Positions 36,899 to 45,821 of a stretch of DNA of 64,000 nucleotides are shown piece after piece; the stretch's first letter is position 1; every line of letters starts with the position of its first letter. Where the stretch lies: assembly GCA_963804495.1 (NCBI GenBank), contig CAWDQN010000005.1, forward strand, positions 124,001-188,000, in the 5' to 3' direction. The DNA is from Rhodovastum sp963804495 (GTDB lineage: Bacteria > Pseudomonadota > Alphaproteobacteria > Acetobacterales > Acetobacteraceae). Made by a program: the position numbers and the translations under genes. The notes below the pieces were generated by a model, which ran no database searches, was not told the DNA's origin, and saw only the letters and a list, made by a program, of their open reading frames with translations.

Positions 36899-38292
36899 CA
36901 GGCTGCTCCCGCCGCCGGCGCATCTGTTGCCAGCGCGTCGATCGCCTGCACCACCAGCTTCATGCGGCTCCCCAGACTTCCCTTGACCAGCACCGCATCA
37001 CCCGGACGCAGCGCCGCCGTCACCAGTTTCGCCAGCGCCGCCGCCTCGTCGGCGTGCCCGCCGCGCAAGCCCGGCGGCACCGCGTCGTGCAGCCCGCGCA
37101 TCAAATTCCCGCAGGTGAGCAGCAGGTCGGCGTCACGCGCCACATCGGCGGCCAGCGAGGCATGTTCTTCCGGCCCCGCCGCGCCCAGTTCCAGCATGTC
37201 GCCCAGCACCGCGACGCGCCGCGCCGCCGGCTGCAGCGCCAGCACCGCCAGGGCGGCGCGCACCGACGCGGCGGAGGCGTTGTAGCTTTCGTCCAGCAGC
37301 AGGACCTTGCCGTCTGGCAGGCGCACCAGACGGCGGGCGCCGCGCCCGGCCACCGGCGCGAACCCCGCCAGCGCCGCCGCCCCGATTGCCGCATCCGCCC
37401 CCAGCGCCGCCGCTGCCAGCAGCGCCGCCGTGGCATTCATCGCCATGTGCCGCCCGGGGGCCGGCAGCCGGAAGCGCACCTCGCGGCCGCGGATGGCCGC
37501 CGCCACCTCCGTTCCCTCGGCGTCGCTCACCGCTTCCAGCAGGCAGGCATCGGCATCCGGCGCGCGGCCGAAGGTCAGCACCCTGGCGGAGCCGGCGCGC
37601 GCGCGCAGCCGGTCCAGCAGCGGCGAATCGGCGGGCAGCACCAGCACCCCGCCGGGCTCCAGCCCGTCACGAATGGAGGATTTCTCATCGGCGATCGCCT
37701 CGAGGCTGCCGAGATGGCCGATATGGGCCTTCTCCACCGTGGTCACCACGGCGACATGCGGCCGCGCCAGCCGCGCCAGCGGGGCGATTTCGCCGGCGTG
37801 GTTCATGCCGATCTCGATCACGCCATACGCCGCGCCGGCCGGCAGGCGTGCCAGCGTCAGCGGCACCCCCCAGTGGTTGTTGTAGGAGGCTTCGGCGGCA
37901 TGGGTCTCACCTTGGGCGGCGAGGATGCTGCGCAGCATTTCCTTGGTGGTGGTCTTGCCGACCGAGCCGGTCACCGCCACCAACCGCCCACGGAAGCGTG
38001 AGCGGGCAAATCCGCCCAGCCGGTGCAGCCCGGCCAGCGTGTCGTCCGCCACCAGGAGCGGTGCATCGGCGGCCACGCCCTCGGGCACCCAGGCCACCAG
38101 CGCCCCGCCGGCGCCCCGCGCCAGGGCATCCGCCACGAAATCATGCCCATTGCGCGTCTCGCCGCCAAGGGCCACGAACAGATCGCCCGCCTGCAGCGTG
38201 CGCGTGTCGATCGACACGCCGGAGGCCGCGAACGCGGTGCGCATCACCCCGCCGGTCGCCTCGACCAGGTCCGAGGACTCCCAGAGACTCAC
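36898..38292 (-). CDS. murF: UDP-MurNAc-tripeptide--D-Ala-D-Ala ligase
   Basis: A 464-residue Mur ligase adding the D-Ala-D-Ala dipeptide. Markers are VSIDTRTLQAGDLFVALGG at the N-terminus, the ATP loop VTGSVGKTTTKEML near residue 105, EIGMNHAGEIAPL, and the C-terminal LLLDESYNASAASVRAAL with VAVLGDMLELG. The GTG at 38292 overlaps the murE stop (GTGA), the only start consistent with the normal short N-terminus. It overlaps mraY by 1 nt at its end. Confidence 0.97.
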   Translation of the reverse strand: MSLWESSDLVEATGGVMRTAFAASGVSIDTRTLQAGDLFVALGGETRNGHDFVADALARGAGGALVAWVPEGVAADAPLLVADDTLAGLHRLGGFARSRFRGRLVAVTGSVGKTTTKEMLRSILAAQGETHAAEASYNNHWGVPLTLARLPAGAAYGVIEIGMNHAGEIAPLARLARPHVAVVTTVEKAHIGHLGSLEAIADEKSSIRDGLEPGGVLVLPADSPLLDRLRARAGSARVLTFGRAPDADACLLEAVSDAEGTEVAAAIRGREVRFRLPAPGRHMAMNATAALLAAAALGADAAIGAAALAGFAPVAGRGARRLVRLPDGKVLLLDESYNASAASVRAALAVLALQPAARRVAVLGDMLELGAAGPEEHASLAADVARDADLLLTCGNLMRGLHDAVPPGLRGGHADEAAALAKLVTAALRPGDAVLVKGSLGSRMKLVVQAIDALATDAPAAGAA

Positions 38293-39800
38293 ATCGTCCC
38301 CGCTGTGCCGGTTGGGGAAGGGGCGGCGGTCCCGACCAGCAGCCGCACCGTCTCCACGTCGTCGAAGGGCAGCGTCACCGTGCCGATGGTCTGCCCTTGC
38401 TCGTGCCCTTTTCCGGCCACCGCCAGCACATCGCCGGGCCCGAGATCGGTCAGCGCGGATGCGATCGCCGCCGCGCGCCCGCCGCCGTCCCGTCCCCGTC
38501 CGGGGTTTTCCGACCGGCACCCCGCCAGCACCGCGGCGCGGATGGCGGCGGGGTCTTCGCTGCGCGGGTTGTCGTCGGTCACCACCACCACGTCGGCCAG
38601 GCGGGCCGCCGCCGCACCCATCAGCGGCCGCTTGCCCGGGTCGCGGTCGCCGCCGGCGCCGAACACCACGTGCAGCCGGCCCTGCGTGTGTGGCCGCAGC
38701 GCCGCCAGCAGCCGTTCCAGCGCGTCCGGCGTATGGGCGTAATCCACATAAACCGCGGCGCCATTGGGCAGCATCGCCGCCAGCTCCATGCGTCCGCGCA
38801 CGCCGGCGAGCCCGCCGAGATGGTCCAGCGCCGCGGCGATTCCCGTCGCCTCGGCCAGGGCGGCGGCCAGCAGCGCGTTGTCGGCCTGAAATCGTCCGGG
38901 CAGGGGCAGAAACACGCGCCGGCGAACCCCGCCGGCCTCGATCTCCAACTCCTGCCCCTCCGGCAGCGGCGTCGCCCGCAGCAGCCGGATCGCCGATCCG
39001 TCCTCGCCGACACTGCGCAGATCGAGGCCCCGGCGCGCCGCCACCTCGTGCAGCGCCGCCATGCTGGCGGCGTCGAGCGCGGTGCTCGCCACCGCCGGCG
39101 CGCCCCGCGGCAGCAGCGCCGCGAACAGCCGCAGCTTGGCGGCAAGGTAGTTTTCCATGCTGCCGTGATAGTCCAGATGATCGCGCGTGAGGTTGCTGAA
39201 CGCCCCGGCCGCCAGACGCAGACCGTCCAGTCGGAACTGGTCGAGCCCGTGCGAGGACGCCTCAATCGCGGCGTGCTGCACGCCGGCGCGGGCCAGCAGC
39301 GCCATCGTCGCCGCCAGCGCCTCGGGGTCGGGGGTGGTCAGGCCCGGTCCGGGCGGGAAGCCGGGCGCGCGCAGGCCCAGCGTGCCCAGGCTGGCGGCCT
39401 GGTGACCGGCCAGCACCCAGATCTGGCGCAGGAACTCGACCGTGCTGGTCTTGCCGTTGGTGCCGGTCACCGCCACCACGGTGGCCGGCTGCGCGCCCGC
39501 CATGGCGGCGGCGATCTGGGCGAGGCGCCGGCGCGGCGCGGGGTCCAGGATGAGCGGTCGCGCCGGCACGTCCGCGGGCCAGACGGTCCCCTCGGGGGCC
39601 AGCACGGCGGCGGCGCCGCGCGCCACCGCATCGGCAATGAACGCCCGCCCGTCCGCCCGGCTGCCGGGCACGGCAACGAACAGAAATCCGGACTGCATGC
39701 GCCGGCTGTCGGCGCTGGCGCCGGCGAAATCCAGCGCCGCGGCGTCATGCCAGCCCCGCGCCGCCGCAGTCTGTGCCGCCAGATCCGGAATCTTCTGCAT
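38289..39800 (-). CDS. murE: UDP-MurNAc-Ala-Glu--meso-diaminopimelate ligase
   Basis: A 503-residue Mur ligase adding the third stem residue. The ATP loop is VTGTNGKTSTVEFL near residue 108. TTPDPEALAATM, EASSHGLDQFRL and DHLDYHGSMENYLAAK follow. The motif DNPRSEDP near residue 407 is the meso-diaminopimelate-specific DNPR signature, so the cell wall is predicted to be DAP type. The ATG at 39800 is chosen; a TTG at 39818 would add six residues and overlap ftsI. It lies 4 bp after the ftsI stop. Confidence 0.97.
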   Translation of the reverse strand: MQKIPDLAAQTAAARGWHDAAALDFAGASADSRRMQSGFLFVAVPGSRADGRAFIADAVARGAAAVLAPEGTVWPADVPARPLILDPAPRRRLAQIAAAMAGAQPATVVAVTGTNGKTSTVEFLRQIWVLAGHQAASLGTLGLRAPGFPPGPGLTTPDPEALAATMALLARAGVQHAAIEASSHGLDQFRLDGLRLAAGAFSNLTRDHLDYHGSMENYLAAKLRLFAALLPRGAPAVASTALDAASMAALHEVAARRGLDLRSVGEDGSAIRLLRATPLPEGQELEIEAGGVRRRVFLPLPGRFQADNALLAAALAEATGIAAALDHLGGLAGVRGRMELAAMLPNGAAVYVDYAHTPDALERLLAALRPHTQGRLHVVFGAGGDRDPGKRPLMGAAAARLADVVVVTDDNPRSEDPAAIRAAVLAGCRSENPGRGRDGGGRAAAIASALTDLGPGDVLAVAGKGHEQGQTIGTVTLPFDDVETVRLLVGTAAPSPTGTAGTM

Positions 39801-39804
39801 GAGA

Positions 39805-41814
39805 TCAGCGCACCGCAACCGAAGCTCCGGTCAGCACCGTGCGTGCCTCGTGTCGGAGGGCGGGGGCGGTGCTGGCCTCGCGCCGCAGGTCGCGCGGCGG
39901 GGCGGCGGCCGGGGCGCCGGCCGGCAGCGACGGACGCGGCACGCCTGCCACCGGCGCCGCCGGCTTGGCCGGGGCCGCGGCCGGTGGCGGCTGCAGCCGG
40001 GCGCCGGCGGGATGGCCGGGTTCCAGCGGTTGGGCGAGCTGGGCATTGATCGCCGCCACGTTCTCGGTCTCGGGCAGCAGGCCGAGCATCGGTCCGATCC
40101 GCCCGATCACCCGCCCGGCCGCCGGCGCGCTCACCCAGCCCGCCGTGGCATAGCCATAGGTCGCCTTGGTGGCGTGCGGCTCGTCCAGCATCATGTAGAC
40201 GGCGTAGCGCGGCGCGTTCATCGGGAAGACCCCCATGAAGGCCGAGACGCGGGAGTTGCGGTTGTATCCCCGGTGCGAGATCTTCTCCGCGGTGCCGGTC
40301 TTGCCGCCGACGAAATAGCCGGGCACCTCGGCGGCCTTGCCGAACCCGTCGGTCACCACCAGACGCATCAGCCGGCGCATCGTGTCCGAGGTGGATTGCT
40401 GCATCACCCGCGTGCCCTCGCGCGGGCTGGCCGGGTCCACCGCCAGCACGGTCGGGCGCTGATACACGCCGCCGTTGGCGATCGCCGCAGTGCCGGTCAC
40501 CACATGCAGTGGCGACACCGCGATACCGTGGCCGAAGCCGATGGTAAGAGTGGCGATTTCCTTCCAGTTGGCGGCCAGCGGCGCCAGCGGTGCGGCCGCC
40601 TCGGGCAGCTCCACCGGCAGCCGCTTCAGCATGCCCATTTTTTCCATCCAGGCCCGCTGCATCGCCGCCCCGGAGGCCTGGGCCATCTTCGCCGCCCCGA
40701 TATTGGACGAATAGGCGAGGATTTCAGGCACGTACAGGAACCGGTGCTTGCCCTCGAAATCGTTGATGGTGAAACGGCCGATGTGGATCGGGGCACTGGC
40801 GTCGAAGCCGTTCCAGAGATTGACCACGCCGTTGTCGAGCGCCATCGAGGCGGTCTGCAGCTTGAAGGTGCTCCCCGGCTCGTAAATGCCGGTGACGCAG
40901 CGGTTGAAGCGGTCGTCCGGCACAGTCTGGCCGAACAGGTTGGCGTCGTAGTCGGGCAGGCTGGTCATGGCCAGAACTTCGCCGGTGCGCACGTCCATGA
41001 CGATGCCGCAGGCGCCGATGGCGCCGAACTCGGTCATCGCCTTCAACAACTCGTCGCGCACCACCGCGAGCACGCGCACATCCAGCGATAGCCGCAGCTG
41101 CTCGGGCTCCTCCTCCAGGCGTTGATCGAAGAAGCGCTCCACCCCGGCCACGCCGTGCCCGTCCACATCCACCCCGCCCAGCACCTGGGCGGCGACGCGG
41201 CCGAGCGGGTAGTGGCGGCGCTCGGTGGTTTCGAAATCGATGCCCGGGATGCCCAGCGCGTTGATGCGCAGCCGCTCCTGCGGGCTGATGTGGCGGGCCA
41301 GGTAGACGAACTGCTTCGTTTCGCTCGACAGCCGCTGCACCGCCGCCGCTTCGTCCAGCTGCGGCAGCACCGTCTTGATTTGCCGCGCCGTTTCCGCCGG
41401 ATCGACCATCTCGCGCGGATTGGCGTAGACCGAGAAGGTCGGCAGCGAAATCGCCAGCATCTCGCCGTTGCGGTCGGTGATCATGGCGCGGCGGGCATGC
41501 AGCAGCGGCTCGCGGGACAGGGAACTTCCCGGTGGCGGCGGATCCGGCGCGCGCACGATCTTGAGGTTCAGTTTCGGCAGTTTCGGCTCGATGATGGTGG
41601 CGTCGGCCAGCTTGATCGCCAGCGCCAGAAACAGCACGGCGAAGCCGGCGGCCGAGAACAGCAGTCGGGCGCGCATCCGGTCCAGGGCTGCGCGGCGCTT
41701 CAGGTCGGGCGCGGTCACGCGAACATTCTCCATTCGCGGCACCGCGCCATTGCGCGGCGCGCCGAACCGGGGAGCCGGGCTGCCGGGGGAGGGAGGGGCC
41801 GCCGGGTCGTTCAT
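39805..41814 (-). CDS. ftsI: Septal peptidoglycan transpeptidase FtsI (PBP3)
   Basis: A 669-residue class B penicillin-binding protein cross-linking septal peptidoglycan. A cytoplasmic N-terminus (about 45 residues, Pro-rich) is followed by one helix (LLFSAAGFAVLFLALAIKLA), the pedestal domain and the transpeptidase domain. The catalytic serine lies in GSTFK, the second motif is SSN in YSSNIGAAK, and the third is KTGT in VGGKTGTAEK. A Pro/Ala-rich tail of about 100 residues extends the C-terminus beyond E. coli FtsI (588). The ATG at 41814 overlaps the ftsL stop (ATGA). Confidence 0.96.
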   Translation of the reverse strand: MNDPAAPPSPGSPAPRFGAPRNGAVPRMENVRVTAPDLKRRAALDRMRARLLFSAAGFAVLFLALAIKLADATIIEPKLPKLNLKIVRAPDPPPPGSSLSREPLLHARRAMITDRNGEMLAISLPTFSVYANPREMVDPAETARQIKTVLPQLDEAAAVQRLSSETKQFVYLARHISPQERLRINALGIPGIDFETTERRHYPLGRVAAQVLGGVDVDGHGVAGVERFFDQRLEEEPEQLRLSLDVRVLAVVRDELLKAMTEFGAIGACGIVMDVRTGEVLAMTSLPDYDANLFGQTVPDDRFNRCVTGIYEPGSTFKLQTASMALDNGVVNLWNGFDASAPIHIGRFTINDFEGKHRFLYVPEILAYSSNIGAAKMAQASGAAMQRAWMEKMGMLKRLPVELPEAAAPLAPLAANWKEIATLTIGFGHGIAVSPLHVVTGTAAIANGGVYQRPTVLAVDPASPREGTRVMQQSTSDTMRRLMRLVVTDGFGKAAEVPGYFVGGKTGTAEKISHRGYNRNSRVSAFMGVFPMNAPRYAVYMMLDEPHATKATYGYATAGWVSAPAAGRVIGRIGPMLGLLPETENVAAINAQLAQPLEPGHPAGARLQPPPAAAPAKPAAPVAGVPRPSLPAGAPAAAPPRDLRREASTAPALRHEARTVLTGASVAVR

Positions 41815-42833
41815 CGGGTGACCGATTGCTGGCCGCCGCCGGGCTGCCAGATGGCAGGTGCGCTGACCGGGGTGACCGCCGCCGGCGCGGCCATCGAGCG
41901 CGCCATACCAAGCGACGAAGCCACCGCCGGACTGGTGAACTCGCCCGATCCGCTGCGGGCGACGCGGGTCACCGGCTCGGCGGCGGCGCCGGGTGTTGCG
42001 GCGGTGCTGGCGAGGCTGCGCGCGGCGGCATGCACCGGCGGCGCCGGTTGCGCCGACGCGACCACCGTATGCACCGGCGCCGCCGCGGGCTGGGGCTGCA
42101 GCGAGGCAGTCAGCGACACCGGGCGCAGCGCCGCGGCGGCCGGCGCCGTCGATGCTGAGGCGGCTGTCGCTGTCGCTGCCGGCCGAACCGGCGCGGCCGT
42201 CGCGTGCACCGAAGCGGCCGGCGGCGATGGCGTTTGCAGGGAGGCGATCAGCGAAGCCGGGTGCGCTGCGGGCGCGGCCGGCCGGGCCAGCACGGGCACC
42301 GGCCGCGCCGCGGGGGCCGGCGCGGCCGGCCGGCTGGGGACGGGTTCGCGCGCTGCTGCCGTGGCGGCCACCGGCGGCGCGACGGCAACCGGCGGCGCGG
42401 GGGCGGCGGTGCCGGCCGCTGCCGGGGCCACGGTGGCGATCAGTTGCGGCGGCGCGGCGACCGGCTTTGCCTCCGGCGGCAGTTCGGGCAGCTTGGCGGC
42501 TGGCGCTTCCGGCTCCAGCGGCGGCGCCTGGAAGGCCGGCGCGCCCACCGGCGGCAGCCGCTTGGCCAACTCCGCCCAGGTGGTGAACTGCGTCGGCGCC
42601 GTCTTCTTCAGTGACGGCAGGTGCTCGTCGGCCAGATCCGCCAGCCGTTCCGGGTCGTTGAGCAGCGCGTATTCGGCGCTCAGAACGCCGGCGCGTTCGC
42701 GCGCCGCGTCGGCCTGCTTGACGGTGCGGGCGATCTCGCGGTCGAGCAACTGCGCCGTATGCTTGGCCTGGTACAGGTACAGGCCGGAGCCGCCGGCCAG
42801 CAGCATGCAAATGCAGGTGAACGGGCGGATCAT
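41811..42833 (-). CDS. ftsL: FtsL-like cell division protein with long Pro/Ala-rich extension
   Basis: A 340-residue protein in the ftsL position between rsmH and ftsI. Residues 1-25 form a short N-terminus and transmembrane helix (FTCICMLLAGGSGLYLYQAK). Residues 25-95 are a coiled-coil/leucine-zipper region (LLDREIARTVKQADAARERAG, then LNDPERLADLADEHLP), as in FtsL. About 245 residues of Ala/Pro/Val-rich low-complexity sequence follow, absent from typical FtsL proteins (about 100-130). Starting ATG 42833 overlaps the rsmH stop. The FtsL identity rests on position, topology and coiled coil; the extension's function is unknown. Confidence 0.85.
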   Translation of the reverse strand: MIRPFTCICMLLAGGSGLYLYQAKHTAQLLDREIARTVKQADAARERAGVLSAEYALLNDPERLADLADEHLPSLKKTAPTQFTTWAELAKRLPPVGAPAFQAPPLEPEAPAAKLPELPPEAKPVAAPPQLIATVAPAAAGTAAPAPPVAVAPPVAATAAAREPVPSRPAAPAPAARPVPVLARPAAPAAHPASLIASLQTPSPPAASVHATAAPVRPAATATAASASTAPAAAALRPVSLTASLQPQPAAAPVHTVVASAQPAPPVHAAARSLASTAATPGAAAEPVTRVARSGSGEFTSPAVASSLGMARSMAAPAAVTPVSAPAIWQPGGGQQSVTR

Positions 42834-43831
42834 GGGCGGAGCCCTCCGGTGGCGGTCTCGGCTGGCGCGGCGCCGTGCTGACGCGCGATGCGGGCCATCG
42901 CCCGTAGCCGGGCGCTGCGGGCGCGCGGATTGGCGGCGGTCTCATTGTCCTGCGGGCGCAGCGCGCGCGGGGTCAGCAGGCGGAATTCGGCAACGCCGCG
43001 CGGCACCAGGCCGCCGGGGTCGTGACGGGACGGCGCCGGCGTGCGGCCGGAGGCTTCGGTCATGAACTGCTTCACCAGCCGGTCTTCCAGCGAGTGGAAC
43101 GCCACCACCACCAGCCGCCCACCCTCGTCCAGCAAGTCCACCGCGCCGCGCAGCGCGCGGGCGATTTCGCCAAGCTCGTCGTTCACCCGCAACCGCAGCG
43201 CCTGGAAGCTCCGGGTCGCCGGGTCGAGGCCGGACCGCTCCGGCGGCACCACCCCGCGGATGATGGCGGCCAGCCGCGCGGTGGTGAGGATCGGGGCGGC
43301 GCCGCGGGCGGCGACGATGGCGCGGGCGATGCGGCGCGACAGCCGCTCCTCGCCGAAGCGGAACAGCGTGTCCGCCAGTTCCTGCTCGGGCAGCGTATTG
43401 ACCAGGTCGGCGGCGGTCGGCCCGTCGCGCTCCATGCGCATGTCGAGCGGCCCGTCGGTGCGGAAGGAAAAGCCGCGGCCGGGATCGTCGATCTGGTATG
43501 ACGACACGCCGAGGTCCAGCACCACCCCGTCCAGCTGCGTCACCCCCGCCGTCCGCAGCAACGACAGCATGTCGCCGAAGCGGCCCTGCAGCAGGTGCAA
43601 CCGGCCCGGATGGCTGGCCGCCAGCGCCGCGCCGCGCTCGATGGCGGCGGGGTCGCGGTCGATGGCCCACAGCGTGCAGGCAGCGCGATCGAGAATGGCG
43701 CCGGCATAGGAGCCGCCGCCGAAGGTGCCGTCCAGATACCGGCCGCCGTCGCGTGGCGCCAGCGTCGCCAGCACCTCCTGCAGCATCACCGGGATGTGTC
43801 CGCTCATGACCTGTCGCCGTTCCGCGTTCAT
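42830..43831 (-). CDS. rsmH: 16S rRNA (cytosine1402-N4)-methyltransferase RsmH
   Basis: A 333-residue SAM-dependent methyltransferase (MraW) acting on C1402 of 16S rRNA. HIPVMLQEVLATLAPRDGGRYLDGTFGGGSYA is the family's N-terminal and SAM-binding region (about residues 12-43). VVLDLGVSSYQIDDPGRGFSF follows near 108, and VVAFHSLEDRLVKQF near 255. The ATG at 43831 overlaps the mraZ stop (ATGA). The alternative ATG at 43807 (MSGHIPVM) would remove eight residues. The final roughly 20 residues are Ala/Thr/Gly-rich. Confidence 0.97.
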   Translation of the reverse strand: MNAERRQVMSGHIPVMLQEVLATLAPRDGGRYLDGTFGGGSYAGAILDRAACTLWAIDRDPAAIERGAALAASHPGRLHLLQGRFGDMLSLLRTAGVTQLDGVVLDLGVSSYQIDDPGRGFSFRTDGPLDMRMERDGPTAADLVNTLPEQELADTLFRFGEERLSRRIARAIVAARGAAPILTTARLAAIIRGVVPPERSGLDPATRSFQALRLRVNDELGEIARALRGAVDLLDEGGRLVVVAFHSLEDRLVKQFMTEASGRTPAPSRHDPGGLVPRGVAEFRLLTPRALRPQDNETAANPRARSARLRAMARIARQHGAAPAETATGGLRP

Positions 43832-44286
43832 GCTTTGCCGCCTCCCGGCAGCGTCAGCCCGCGCGCGCGCACGCGTTCGCGGGCCTCCGCCCGGCGCCGC
43901 TCGGCGGCCGCCGGTTCCCAAATCTGGAAGGTGCGGCCGAGTCCCATGAAGGACACGCCTTCTGTCAGGCCGGCATGCTGCTTCAAAATTTCGGGAACGA
44001 TGATCCGCCCCTCTTTGTCCAATTCCACCGGGTAGGCGTCGGCAAACAGGGTGGCGGCAAGGTCGTCCTGCTCCTCGCTGAACATGTCGAGCTGCTGGAG
44101 CGGAGCGGAAAGCGCTTCGAACATGGCGGGCGGCCAGCCTTCGATGCAGGGATGCTTGTGCGAGGGCCGTAGCACCAGCGCCGCAATTCCGTCTTCATTT
44201 TTGAGCAGATTCCGAAAGGACGCGGGAATCGAGACGCGGCCCTTGGCGTCCAGCCTGTTCTGATGAGTGCCCACGAATTGGGTCAT
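43828..44286 (-). CDS. mraZ: Transcriptional regulator MraZ
   Basis: A 152-residue DNA-binding protein made of two AbrB-like MraZ folds. The first is QNRLDAKGRVSIPASFRNLL and the second VELDKEGRIIVPEILKQHAGL, each with the conserved DxxGR motif. In E. coli it represses its own operon by binding TGGGN direct repeats. It is the first gene of the dcw cluster, and four such repeats lie upstream at 44410-44444. The ATG at 44286 gives the standard MTQFVGTHQN opening. It overlaps rsmH by 4 nt. Confidence 0.96.
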   Translation of the reverse strand: MTQFVGTHQNRLDAKGRVSIPASFRNLLKNEDGIAALVLRPSHKHPCIEGWPPAMFEALSAPLQQLDMFSEEQDDLAATLFADAYPVELDKEGRIIVPEILKQHAGLTEGVSFMGLGRTFQIWEPAAAERRRAEARERVRARGLTLPGGGKA

Positions 44287-44409
44287 CCGGCCGGTGCTGC
44301 CCCTTCCCGCGTGGTTCCGCCTGCTTCGTGAAGCGGCTTTGGTCCGATCCCGGGCGCAGGCGCCGCCGGCCTTGCCATGGGTCCATAGGGGCACGCGTTG
44401 CACGACCCT

Positions 44410-44449
44410 TGGGACATCATGGGATACCATGGGTCCTTTTGGGCGTCAA
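44410..44449 (-). promoter_or_regulatory. Predicted mraZ promoter and MraZ operator boxes
   Basis: On the plus strand four boxes, TGGGA (44410), TGGGA (44420), TGGGT (44430) and TGGGC (44440), are each separated by exactly 5 nt. This matches the known E. coli MraZ site pattern of TGGGN repeats with 5-nt spacers. On the minus strand a TTGACG -35 (44449-44444) and TATCCC -10 (44426-44421) with a 17-nt spacer overlap the boxes. A further lone TGGGT stands at 44378. Autorepression of the whole dcw operon by promoter occlusion is inferred; the boxes are better supported than the promoter. Confidence 0.7.
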
Positions 44450-44576
44450 ACGGGTCACCCACTGGGCGGGTGCGGGATCGGATGGGGATGGGGAGCAACT
44501 ACAAAGCGTTAGCTTCCAGGGCGGGTCCTTTTCGGGTGACGTTCGAATATTGACTGTGGCGTCCGAGTGACATGGA

Positions 44577-45023
44577 CAAGTCGCCAGACGGTCTATAAGC
44601 CGGGTTCTGTCCAGCCTTGCGGCTGGGACGGCCATTCCTCTGGGACGCGCCTCGCGGCGCGCCTCGCGCGACCAACCCGGGCGACGGAGCGGGAATGCCC
44701 CCGCGGCACGGACCGCATGGCCGGTCATTTGCATGACCTGTCACGTTCGCCGTCCGCCGGCCGCCCCTATTCGGTCTTGCTCCCGGTGGGGTTTGCCCTG
44801 CCGCCCCCGTTGCCGGGGGCGCGGGGCGCTCTTGCCGCCCCGTTTCACCCTTGCCCGCGGGGAGGGGTCTCCTTGCGCGGGCGGTCTGTTTTCTGTGGCA
44901 CTTTCCCTAGGGTCGCCCCCGCCGGACGTTGGCCGGCACCGTATTCCCGTGGAGCCCGGACTTTCCTCCACCGGGTGCCCGATCGCGCGGACTCCCGACA
45001 GCGGCCGTCCGACCGTCTGGCCG
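44577..45023 (-). ncRNA. rnpB: RNase P RNA (class A)
   Basis: The catalytic RNA of RNase P, which matures tRNA 5' ends. On the minus strand the 5' part has GGAGGAAAGTCCGGGCTCC (near 44975-44957), the universal P4/CR-I region. The 3' part has ACAGAACCCGGCTTATAGAC (near 44613-44594). The ends pair: CCAGACGGTC at about 45020-45011 with GACCGTCTGG near 44597-44588. The length of about 445 nt suits an alphaproteobacterial type A RNA. End coordinates are approximate. It lies between the mraZ control region and the ampD-like gene. Confidence 0.93.
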
Positions 45024-45027
45024 GAGT

Positions 45028-45056
45028 CAAATGCGCGCTTGACAATTTCAAGTCAA
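45028..45056 (-). promoter_or_regulatory. Probable rnpB promoter
   Basis: On the minus strand a TTGACT -35 box (45056-45051) is followed, after 17 nt, by a weak CATTTG -10 (45033-45028). That places the start near the predicted RNA 5' end at about 45022. A CTTGA/TCAAG inverted repeat overlaps the spacer. The surrounding DNA is AT-rich relative to the window. Confidence 0.45.
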
Positions 45057-45094
45057 TGCACTTCTGAATATTCGGTAAATTCTACGTGAAAATT

Positions 45095-45821
45095 CTACGT
45101 GGAATTGATAACCGCCAAAAGGCGGGCCAGCGTTCCGGCATCCGCCTTGCCATTCACGGCTTCCGGCCGCCAGTGCCGCTGGAAGGCGCGCAGCACCGCG
45201 GCCAGCGCCGGATCCAGCGGGCCTTCCGGCACAACGTCATAGCCAACGCGCGCGAGGCCCGCCCGCACGTCGCGCAGCAACTCCGCGTCGCGCACCGCGC
45301 CGCCGGTGCCGAGATCGGGCACGCCTTCCGGCCACAAGCCTACCCCGTTGCGAGCCAGCCCTTCCCAGTCGAATTTTTCCCCTGGATCATCCCGGCGGCC
45401 GGGGGCCACGTCGCTATGCCCGACGAAGTTGCGCGCAGGCACGTCGTGGCGTGACAGGATTTCCAGGCAGAGGTCGCACACCGACGCCAGTTGCAGCACC
45501 GGAAAATCGCGGTAGCCGTTTTCGTGGCCGGGATTGACGATTTCGATGCCGATCGAGCGGTCGTTCAGCTGCCGCTGACCGCGCCAGTACCGACACCCCG
45601 GCGTGCCAGGCGCGCCGCGCCTCCGGCACCAGGCGCAACACACTGCCGTCCTCGTCCACCACATAGTGGCTGGAGAGCTTCGTCGCCGGGTCACGCAGAC
45701 GATCGACGGCGGCGCGGGCGGTCGGCATGCCCGTGTAATGCAGAATAACCATGTCGATCGAGCAACCCTGCGGCCGGTCGTCCTGGTTCGGGCTCGCCAG
45801 CTCGCGCACCGGCAGGCTCAC
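45095..45821 (-). pseudogene. AmpD-like N-acetylmuramoyl-L-alanine amidase, frameshifted
   Basis: When read through a single surplus base near 45590, this gives a 241-residue protein. The Amidase_2 domain (MVILHYTGMP, SSHYVVDEDGSV, RRAWHAGVS, then YWRGQRQLNDRSIGIEIVNPG, VGHSDVAPGRRDDPGEKFDW) is joined to a C-terminal peptidoglycan-binding-like domain (LRAFQRHWRPEAVNGKADAGTLARLL). It would cleave muropeptides in cell-wall recycling. The extra C (plus strand) splits the domain between the two zinc-ligand halves, so each half alone is non-functional. The GTG start at 45821 overlaps the upstream djlA-like stop (GTGA). Either a true pseudogene or a sequencing error; the otherwise perfect conservation favours error or a very recent mutation. 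Confidence 0.8.

Noticed and set aside
45095..45821. Two separate genes in place of the amidase
   Set aside because: Each half holds only part of the Amidase_2 fold, and the second half has no start with a ribosome site. One surplus base explains both.
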